Below, one piece after another: positions 56,058 to 64,000 of a stretch of DNA of 64,000 bases; position 1 is the stretch's first letter, and every line of letters starts with the position of its first letter. The translations under genes were made by a program, and so were the position numbers. The DNA is from Adenophora triphylla var. japonica (lineage: Eukaryota > Streptophyta > Magnoliopsida > Asterales > Campanulaceae), in contig JAFEMH010002565.1 of NCBI GenBank assembly GCA_022495995.1, forward strand, positions 62,001 through 126,000. Direction: 5' to 3'. Under the pieces are notes generated by a model. It did not search any database. It was not told the DNA's origin and was given only the letters and a program-made list of their open reading frames with translations.

Positions 56058-57530
56058 CTAGAAGTAATATTTGATAAGGTGAGTAGCATGCCATGGGTGC
56101 TTCAATTCTTCACCATCTGGATGGGCGATCATGTAAGTTCCTTCCTTGATAATTCGAGTGACAATGTAGGGACCTTCCCAGTTAGGAGATAATTTGTTCA
56201 TCTGAGTCCTTCTTCCAGTTGAATCGATCTTTCTTAACACATGGTCGCCTACTTGGAACGATCTCACTTTCACTTTCTTATCATGGTAACTCTTTGTCCT
56301 CTTCTTGTAATTGACCATCTGCAAATGAGCTATATCTCGCTTCTCATCAATCATATCCAAGTCGATCAATCTGTTGGTGTCGTTATGCTCTTGGTTGAAG
56401 AAAACTACTATGGTCGTAGGAAATCGCAGCTCGGCAGGTGCCATGGCCTCTGATCCATATGTAAGAGCGAATGGGGTTTCCCCGTGGGCCCCTAAATGGT
56501 TGTGCGGACTGCCCAGAGAGCCGGGGGGAGTTCGTCCAACCAGTTGCTACATCGACCAACCAAACTTGTCTTAAGTGCAGATAGGACGAGCTTGTTTGCG
56601 GCTTCAGCTTGTCCGTTACCTTGAGGATAAGCGATAGACGATTGCCAATGTTTGACTCCTACTCGATTCATTTCTTCCTCGAAAGCTCGGTAGAATTGTA
56701 GCCCATTGTCTGACACGATAGCTCGAGGTATCCCAAAGCGGCACCAAATGAAGTCGTGAATAAAATTAATGGCGTTTTCTTCTGTGATTCTGGCTAAAGG
56801 CTTGGCTTCGACCCACTTCGTAAAATAATCTATAGCAACGATCACATACTTGCAGTTTCCACGGGCAGGTGGGAAGGGTCCAATCAAATCTACTCCCCAC
56901 ATGTCAAAAGGCCAAGTAGCGATCACCAGAATTTGCTCGGTCGTAGGCAAGTGAGGTAGGTTGGCAAATCTCTGACACTGGTCACATTGTTGAACGAAGT
57001 CGTGAGCGTCAGCCCTCATGTGTGGCCAATAATAACCCAATGTAATCAGCTTGTCGGCCAAAGTTCTGGCCCTCGGGTGTCCACCACAAACCCCACTATG
57101 CACCTCATGCATTAATTGAGTGACTTCTTGGGGGTGAACGCATCTTAATAGCGGCTTGGTGTAGGAACTTCTGAAGAGCATGTTTCCTTGAATAAAGTAC
57201 CTCGGAGCCTTTTTCTTGATAGCTCGAGTTGCTTTCTCGTCATCAGGTAGCTCGCCATTTTCCAAATAAGCTCTCATCTTCGATCTAGCATTTGGTGTAG
57301 ACCCAATTTCTAGTAGTATCCTCCAAGCATTTAATTTGAACCCTTTCATAAGTCGGATGCTCGAGGTAGGAGATGGGTTCTTCATGTTGCTCGTATGAAG
57401 TAGCCAACTTTGAGAGTAGGTCGGCCAATTCATTGTCTTCTCGACCAATCCTCTGAATTTCCCAGAATTCCAAGTCCTTTATCAGCTCCTTCACCAGGTC
57501 GCAGTATTTGATTAAAGTGAGGTTCAGCAC
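56058..57530 (-). pseudogene. Tat-2 integrase region, frameshifted
   Basis: Three minus frames. 57530-57285: end of the archaeal-like RNase H (GREDNELADLLSKLA) and linker. 57448-56492: H2C2 zinc region (HEVHSGVCGGH...CDQCQRF) and DDE core (D in WGVDLIG, D in VSDNGLQF, E in GQAEAANK), stopping after ALWAVRTTI. 56444-56058: C-terminal domain (VGDHVLRKI, WEGPYIVTRI). Frame changes near 57290 and 56480. All DDE residues remain. Confidence 0.82.
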
Positions 57531-57548
57531 CTCGTACTCTCCTCTGAC

Positions 57549-59435
57549 TTAGTTGACTATCAACTGTGAGTCACAGTAAGCCACAATCTTGGTCGTCCCA
57601 AAACATTTGGCGTATTCGATGGCTGTGACCAAAGCTTCGTATTTTGCCTGGTTGTTAGAAGCTTTGAACTTGAATCTCAATGTTTCCTCGTAAATTGTCC
57701 TTGATTCTGGTTCGATCAACACAATCCCAGCTCCGCTAACGCTCTTTGTTGCCGACCCATCTGAGTATATTTTCCAGCAATCGTCGGGGAGACTGGTGGC
57801 GGACTGGGCCTCTGGTTCCTTTCCTTTAGCTTTCTCCTTCTGAACTCGTACCTCGCTGTCTTCCTTGGTGAACATCAGCTCGACCAAGAAGTCTGCCAAG
57901 GCTTGAGCTTTCAATGCCTTTCGAGGCCGATACTCGATGTCGAATTCTGTGAGAGCAATTGACCAGTTGAGTAAGCGGCCTGAACTTTCTGGCTTATGTA
58001 GGATCTTCCTTAGGGGTGCGTTAGTGAGCACGACAATCGGGTGAGCCAGAAAATAAGCTCGTAACTTTCTGGAAGCTACGACCAAGGCATATGCTACCTT
58101 CTCCGCATTATAATATCTACCTTCCACCTCGGACAAGGCCTTGCTAACATAGTATACGGGCTTATGAAGCCCTCCTTCTTCTCGAACTAGAACAACAGCT
58201 ACGGATTGGTCGCCCACAGACAAATATATGAACAAAGTTTCTCCAATGGTCGGGCTGCTCAATAAGGGTGGAGCAGCGAGATACTCCTTAAGCTGCTGGA
58301 ACGACGAATAACATTCGGGCGTCCATTCAAAAAATTTCGTCCCCCTTAATGATTTGAAGAAAGGGAGAGATCTTTCTGCCAACTTGGCTATAAAGCGACC
58401 TAGGGCTGCCACCCTACCATTAAGTCGCTGCATCTCCTTGATACTTCTGGGCTCCTGCATGTCGACCAAAGCCTTGATCTTCTCAGGATTTGCCTCAATA
58501 CCCCGCTGTGAAACCATAAAACCAAGAAATTTCCCAGCCGCTACTCCAAATACACACTTGCTCGGGTTAAGCTTCATGTCGTTTGCTCGTAAATTGGCGA
58601 ACGTTTCCTTTAGGTCAACCACGTGACGTTTGGCCTTTATTTTGATGACCATATTTTCGACGTAGGCCTCCATGTTTCGGCCAATTTGTGAGGCAAATAC
58701 CTTGTTCACCATCCTCTGGTAGGTCGCTCCTGCATTTTTCAACCCGAACGACATCATGTTGTAGCAGTAAATATCCCCAGCAGCTTGGAAAGCCGTCTTC
58801 ACTACATCATCCTCGTGCATCTTGATCTGATGATAACCTGAATAGGCATCGAGGAAGCTTAATGTGGTGTGCCCAGCTATAGAGTCTATGAGCTTGTCAA
58901 TTCGGGGCAGAGGGTAGCTATCTTTGGGGTAGGCTAGATTTAGGTTGGTGAAGTCGACACACATTCTCCACTTGCCATTAGATTTCTTTACCATGACCAC
59001 ATTAGCTAGCCAAGTGGTGTGAGTAGCCTCCTTGATGATACCTGCACTCAAAAGTTTGTGTACCTCAAGTTTGATTGCCTCCTCCTTGTCACGAGCAAAG
59101 CTTCTCAGTTTTTGTGCTTTGTATTTCATGGTCGGGTTAACTTCCAACCTGTGAACAGCGACTTCTTCCTTGATTCCTTTCATATCCTCTACTCCCCAAG
59201 CAAAGACATCACTGCTCTCCCTTAGTAGCTTGACGATCTCTATTCTTTCTTCAGCTGACAACTGCTTACCAATCTGAATTTTTTGTTCGGGATAGGAGGG
59301 GTTTGTTATCACTGCTTCTAGCTCGTCCACAGCTTCTAGCTCCGGACCATCTCTAAATTGTAGGGTCTCGATAATGATCTCTCGAACCCTCTGTCTTTCT
59401 TCGGCCCCCAAGTGTGGAGCTTCTTCAATGATCAT
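57549..59435 (-). pseudogene. Tat-2 RT and RNase H with altered active site YVEN
   Basis: 628 codons, MIIEEAPHLGAEERQRVRE. RT motifs: WRMCVDFTNLNLAYPKD, FLDAYSGYHQI, MSFGLKNAGATYQR, then EAYVENMVIKIK where YVDD is expected: both catalytic Asp are changed (Glu and Asn, codons GAA AAT). First RNase H follows (FEWTPECYSSFQQLKEYLAA, LTNAPLRKIL, IEYRPRKALKAQALADFLVE in part), then the second, archaeal-like RNase H start (WKIYSDGSATKSVSGAGIVL) and CDSQLIVN before a stop. RT cannot be active as read. The long open frame is otherwise well kept. Confidence 0.88.
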
Positions 59436-59440
59436 ATCAT

Positions 59441-60583
59441 CTAGTTCAGCTGCGATCTCACTGGTGTGGCCCCCGAGTTATTGTCGATCTGTAGGCATAG
59501 CTCGCCTATGAAGACTTGGTCGACCATAACTGCATCTGAATCGACCATGGTGGTTTGGGAGGGACGTGTCGGCTCAGTCATGACCTCGTCATGTGAGTGA
59601 TAGGTCGCCTCCTCCACGTAGGTGATCGTAGATATTCGGGAAGTTGTGGTGACAGATTTTGACATCTTCAAGTATCCCTCAGCAGTTTCAATCTCCAGCT
59701 CCCTCTTCTTTCTCATTCGAAGGACATGATCAAGGTATGCTCGAGTTGTACTTTGCACACAGCCGATTCCAGCCAGCGTAGGAAACTTAACTCGTTGATG
59801 GGGGATTGAGGCCACCATTTCAAGTGCGACCTGGCCAGGGATACCCAAAATAGCAGCATAATCACTATTCACATCAATAACAATAAATGTTACCTTGGAG
59901 ACTACCCTGTAAGGATGTTGGCCTATGTCGACGTCCAACTCGATCTGTCCCTTGGCATCGACCCTATAGTTGGTGAAGCCTTCCAGTCGACCGTCATAAC
60001 GTGTAAGTTGCTCCTTGGATAGCCCCATCTCCATGAACGTCTTGTAAAACAGAATATCTTTGCAGGCCCCAGTATCTACCATGATTCTGCTCGTCGTACA
60101 CCCATCAATCAATCCGGGGATAACGAGAACTTGCTCTCTAGCGGCCACATTAGTCGCTAGTTCGTCTGGATAGAAGCTGATAACCTCGTCCATGATGTAT
60201 CTTCTAGGTGGCACGTGAGGGGCCTTGTTGAGCTGGAATACCTTGTGTTTCAGGTCGGTGTTGCTAGCTTGCTCAGTAATAACTCCCAAATTCAATCTAG
60301 GCTGTCTTGGCTCTTGCGGTCCACCAACAGCTCGCTCACCACCTCCAGGCTGAGCTCTTTTCACATACATGTCGAGCCTCCCCTGGTCGACCCACTTTTG
60401 AATGATGCGTTTCAGGCTCATACAATCCTCCGTAGTGTGGCCCGTATCTTTGTGATAGTCGCAGTACTTGCTGTTATCGCTTCTGAACTTATTTCCTGGG
60501 TTCTTAGGGGCAGGTGGGCCTAGCTCGACGGTATTCAGGATTTCAGTACGACTTACTGTCAAAGGGGTGAAAGCTTCGGGCAC
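59441..60583 (-). pseudogene. Tat-2 Gag C-terminus and aspartic protease
   Basis: 380-codon frame. Near its start is the zinc knuckle CDYHKDTGHTTEDC (CX2HX4HX4C). The protease active site is DTG in RIMVDTGACKDILF, with VIDVNSDYAAILGIPG as second conserved region. A frame change near 59470 separates it from the RT frame at 59435, which otherwise continues directly. Confidence 0.82.
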
Positions 60584-62137
60584 TCTCGGTCGCCACAGTT
60601 ACATTCTTTCCATTCTTGTTATTCCCCCCATTCTTGGCCGGGTCCTTCTTTTCAGTATCCGCGACCTCAGACTTGGGACCTTTTCCATTCTTCTTTTCCT
60701 TTCTTTCTTCAGCCAGTGCCATGTTGTAGGCCTTTTCGAACAATTCTTGTCGGGTCTTCACGCTCCGGACTGTCAGCTCGTATCTAAGTCTGCAGAGGCT
60801 ATCCCATTTCTGAAACAATTTATTACTTCCCTGTCCGTCAAGTCCTCTTCGATCTGGTCGACCATCTCCTTGAACTTGGTGTAATAGCCCATTGAGCTTT
60901 CGTTTTTCCCCTGCACCAAATTATTCAAGTCGGTAACCGTCAGCTTTCGAGCTCCAGCTGTCGAGATGCGATCTGAAAACTTCTTTCTCATGTAATGCCA
61001 TGTTGTAATGCAGCCTGGTGCCAAGACGTTAAACCAAGTCAAGGCTGCCCCTGTAAGGGTGCTAGTAAGTGCCTTGCACATCATGTCGTCCTCGTTGGAG
61101 ACAAAACACATAGTAGCTTCCAAATGCTGTATATGGCTCTGGGCATTGGTTGCACCCGAATATTTTTCTAGAGTGGGCAACCTGAAACCGTGAGGAGGTC
61201 GACGGTCGAGCAACTCCTTGGACAAGGGTCGAAGAGTAAAGTCGTTTCGTTCGCCCTTTCCAACATCCTCTTTCTTGTCAGCCTCCCATTGTTCAAACTT
61301 TTTCTTCCACTGCAACCATTCCCTAGCATCTGGCTTGTCGTCCCTTGCCTGGGAGACGTCGTTGGATCTCTGCCGTTCCTCGCGGTGAGGCTCCCTCCTT
61401 GAGTTGGCCCTATGCCTGTCACTCCTAGGGGGAGTTACCTCTCTACCCCTTCGATCCCTGTGAGAGGGCGATCTTACTGAATTAACCGGCGACCTGCGCC
61501 CATTCCTATCTCTGTGAGACTGCGACCTCTCAGTCCTGGCGGGCGACCTACGCATGTCTCGGCTGGCCTCCAGGTGTCGCCTCAGATCCGACTCGGCCTC
61601 CTGTTCTCTATTTCTGTTGAGGCTGGCCCTCAGGTCGTCACTTGAGACGTGAATCTGGGACCGAACACGCTGCACTATCCTCTGCTCGCCATTTTGCCTG
61701 GCACTCCCGTTCTACCAAGCACTTCCTTCGGGTTGCTTATGAGAAACCTGGGAGGGGGCTGCCCTTTCTGTCCTTCTGTCATTTTGCTCAGGCTCCCCCT
61801 CCATCGCTATCAGTTCTGCCAACAGTCTAGCCCGCTCCAGCATCATCTCCTTCTTACTGAGGGGATTGGTTGAGGGACCTGGTCTATCGTCTGCAACCAT
61901 TCGCCCTGCTTGGGGACGCTTTGGAAGAGGCTGTGCTCCTTGGTCGGCCATGGACCTTTTCTCCCTCATATTATCAGGTAGGCCTCTTCAATCAGCAACG
62001 CTGTTCGATCGTGTCTCCCTCATTATGCTCGTCTGAGGCATGTTAACATTGCGGTTTCCAGCATTCGTATTAGTACCGGTGTTGCCCTCATTATGCTCGT
62101 CTGAGGCTTCAGAAACATGTCCGTCAGAAGTCACCAT
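60543..62137 (-). pseudogene. Tat-2 Gag with stops and frameshifts
   Basis: Starts at ATG 62137 (MVTSDGHVSEASDEHN). In-frame TGA at 61990-61988 and TAG at 61714-61712. The frame continues to 60773 with an Arg/Ser-rich region (RSPARTERSQSHRDRNGRRS, an SR-like stretch) and then the capsid: FRLPTLEKYSGATNAQSHIQ, ALTSTLTGAALTWFNVL, FRNGIASADL. A frame change near 60785 shifts to 60818-60543 (KTRQELFEKAYNMALAEERK), and another near 60590 leads into the protease frame. This is a normal Tat Gag layout, useful for comparison with the short Tat-1 Gag. Confidence 0.82.
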
Positions 62138-62199
62138 GATTATGGGTTGCAAGAAATTTCGAGGTCAAGTACGCATGATTCCCGGCAATGGAATCAAAC
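62138..62199 (-). other. Tat-2 leader, PBS unclear
   Basis: On minus the LTR is followed by GTTTGATTCCATTGCCGGGA. This lacks the usual TGG start next to the LTR, so the PBS is changed or unusual. The leader is only ~60 bp, against ~1.26 kb in Tat-1. Confidence 0.4.
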
Positions 62200-62860
62200 T
62201 GATGCTGCAAGAATCGTGTCGTTTATCAATCTGCGTCCAGCTGCAAGATCAATCTCCTGACTTTGACCTGAAAACAGAACTCACGACTAGCCGAAATGGT
62301 CTCCGGCGAAGACCCTCGGGCGTGAGAGTAAGTATGGTGTATGAGAGCTTAAATAATTATAAGGAACAATGTATTCTCAAATAATCATAAAGCAATTACC
62401 TTGGAACGGTTGACATTGCTTTGTATTTATAGTTGTTGATGAGAGTCTGTATTTGTGTTAGGATTGCAAGAAATCCCTTAAATTGTGGAACATATACGTT
62501 TTAGAGATCTTATCCATAAATAACTCATGATTTGTAGGGAGTCTTGTTACGTAAAGAATTGTAGTTACGCCAGGACTCTGTATGTCGACGTAATGATGTA
62601 GGTCGAGGTCGTCTGTTGAGTCTAGGTCGACCTGACTGATGAATAGGGCTGAACCGTACCCGAATAGCATCTGGATCGTAATGTCAGACCAAGCTAGGTC
62701 GAAACCAAGTAGGTCGGACAATGAGCTAGGTCAACTGATTTTGCTGATGGGCCTTTGGCCTAGTGATAGTTGGGCCTATCCTACCGAGAACTTGGCGGCA
62801 ATAATAGATAGATAATTGGGCTCGCTCGTTGGGCCTAGCCCGTCACTTTTATTCCATTCA
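62200..62860 (-). repeat. Tat-2 5' LTR
   Basis: 661 bp. TATA box on minus at 62424-62431. AGGTCG-type motifs at ~62580-62735; several differ from the other LTR by C/T or G/A changes at CpG. Confidence 0.9.
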
Positions 62861-62865
62861 GTCAT

Positions 62866-62976
62866 TTTCTAGCGTCGTGTTGTTTTATTAACAAAAAAAC
62901 AAAAAAATTAAATGGACATCAATATTTTTCCTCAAATTAGCTTGTCTTTTTGAGGTTAAAATTTTGATGTATTATA
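62866..62976. other. A/T-rich spacer
   Basis: A-run near 62895; nothing else seen. Ends in the TA target of the next element. Confidence 0.4.
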
Positions 62977-63590
62977 CTCCCTCGCCCCACGTAAGTAAGC
63001 TGAGACTTTTTGTCAATTTGATATAACTTTAACTAATAATTTAAATAAAAAATAATGATTCTAATAAAAAATAAAAAATTACTATTGTATCACAATTAAT
63101 AATATTTTAAATAATTTTCCATGATTCACCCACTATATATACAGTCTCTCTGTAGAAACATTGAAGAGAGAGAAAAGTTTGAACAACTTCACCATATATT
63201 TACATTTTCAAATGAGAACAAAAAATCTCTCCAATGAAAAAAGGCGGCAGCATAGCCGAAGTTCTTGCTTCAAAACAAAACACGATGGGCGGGTGGTCAA
63301 TAGCGGTCTTGTTGAAGCTTCCAAAAAGTGGGAAATAAGCAAAAAATCAGAGCAGCGAATCTGGGCTATTGCAAAACAACAAAAAACAGCAGGATTATCA
63401 CTCAATGTTGAGTCCAAAAAGAAAGGAAAGCAGGGGCCTAACAAAATGAAATTAGATGAGGGCAAAGTCAAGGCAATACCATTCAAATCAAGGTGTACAA
63501 TTAGGAGACTTGCTCAAAAGCTTGGTGTGGGCAAAAGTACCGTGGGAAGATGGGTAGTGAGCGGATCTATAAAAAGTCACAATCCTTTCT
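62977..63590 (+). mobile_element. 5' part of a plant mariner-like element
   Basis: Starts CTCCCTCGCCCCACGTAAGT after TA (62975-62976), the plant mariner/Stowaway-type terminus. A/T-rich leader, then a truncated transposase. Similarity ends at ~63585, where unrelated sequence in opposite orientation begins. No right terminus before the window end. Confidence 0.78.
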
Positions 63591-63625
63591 CCGCAACGAC
63601 GGTCTCTTTTCGAAGAACACCATAG
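63212..63625 (+). pseudogene. Mariner-like transposase, N-terminal part only
   Basis: From MRTKNLSNEKRRQHSRSS: the NLSNEKRRQ start, RIWAIAKQQ in the middle, KVKAIPFKSRCTIRRLAQKL and the helix-turn-helix LAQKLGVGKSTVGRWV are typical of plant mariner DNA-binding regions. After SGSIKSHNPF it runs 11 foreign codons to a stop; the DDD catalytic domain is missing. It cannot transpose, but a DNA-binding peptide could be made. Confidence 0.8.
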
Positions 63626-64000
63626 TAATAGGGCTCAGTAAGACCATAGTAAATCGGCAAAGCAAAATCTTCTTCTGGGTTGGAATCACAAATAACAGAG
63701 AGATCGACAGTGGAAGCCCTCAAATCAAAGCCATTTTTTCCAATTGACGGAGAATCCATATGATTTGAGTGGAAATAGGTCGATTTGAGTGGAAACCCAC
63801 CTTTGTTCACTGGGCAATGGAGTTGGAGACGAGAGAGAGAAAAAAAGGGTTGGAAATTTGGAATTGATTCTCTAGTCACCTGGGTTTTTCATCGGCAATG
63901 GAGATCCATGGAGTCGGCGATGAGAGAGACGAAGGGTTAATTGGGATTCTAGAATGACCTGGGTGTTTGTTTTGATTTTATATCTTGGTTAGAATAAGTG
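63586..64000 (-). other. Unassigned sequence with a possible coding fragment
   Basis: A minus ORF holds MDSPSIGKNGFDLRASTVDL, DFALPIYYGLTEPYYYGVL in part, from ~63759 to the mariner junction. I do not recognise it. It may be the first exon of another gene or transposon truncated by the rearrangement. The rest, to 64000, is leader-like with GA runs. Confidence 0.3.

Larger units (their letters stand above)
50725..62860 (-). mobile_element. Tat-2: older Tat-lineage Ty3 retrotransposon
   Basis: 12.1 kb. LTRs 50725-51385 and 62200-62860 (661 bp each) differ at roughly 40 sites, ~94% identical, so it is older than Tat-1 and the copia element. Flanks GTCAC (50720-50724) and GTCAT (62861-62865) fit a 5-bp duplication with one change. 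gag-pol is on minus; an antisense gene with introns lies between pol and the 3' LTR. Several stops and frameshifts and a changed RT active site make it inactive. Confidence 0.92.

Noticed and set aside
62138..62199. Confident PBS for Tat-2
   Set aside because: The expected TGG next to the LTR is absent, so only an unclear leader is reported.

Overview
This is nuclear DNA of a flowering plant, almost certainly a eudicot. The evidence is GT-AG introns in protein genes, plant-specific families (WSD1-type wax ester synthase, plant EMP/TM9SF, FAR1/MULE transposases, plant mobile domain proteins) and plant retrotransposon lineages (Tekay chromovirus, Tat, Ty1/copia). The species cannot be named from the window. 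About nine tenths of it is transposon sequence, nested up to three deep. Only two intact host genes are visible: a seven-exon WSD1-like gene (36643-39272, minus) and a TM9SF/EMP endomembrane protein gene (47467-49440, minus).

Layout, left to right. 1-418 is a probable LTR end. 419-7515 is a tandem array of a ~1.3 kb unit derived from the first half of a Tekay LTR. The last unit continues into the LTR itself (6240-23391), which is split by a 14.5 kb Tat-type Ty3 element (Tat-1, 8480-22945, target duplication CTTAC). Tat-1 carries gag-pol on the minus strand and two plus-strand (antisense) genes, one of them spliced. After the Tekay LTR come its PBS, a nearly intact gag (23489-24538) and a badly decayed pol. 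That pol is cut at ~26236 by a ~10 kb Mutator-like element, which holds a plus-strand PMD/Ulp1-like protease gene and a convergent minus-strand FAR1-type transposase gene. A 2.46 kb solo LTR interrupts the transposase.

The WSD1-like gene follows, then several small DNA transposons and a TIR element (40958-46994) into which a Ty1/copia element (41669-46731) has inserted. The TM9SF gene lies beyond. Then a second, older Tat element (Tat-2, 50725-62860) carries an antisense Transposase_28-type gene with two introns. The right edge has the 5' part of a mariner-like element.

Main unexpected pattern: the U3 region of every LTR family here carries several short CpG-rich repeats, palindromic in four of the five families, 20-300 bp upstream of a TATA box. 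In the four palindromic families the sites share a CG-NN-CG core between family-specific inverted arms. In Tat-1 the same palindromes recur upstream of each antisense gene and in the gag leader. A second pattern is the filling of all non-coding parts of the Mutator-like element with a GTAATA(C/G)T motif, which resembles the reported target of VANDAL anti-silencing proteins. All coordinates, alignments and difference counts were made by eye.
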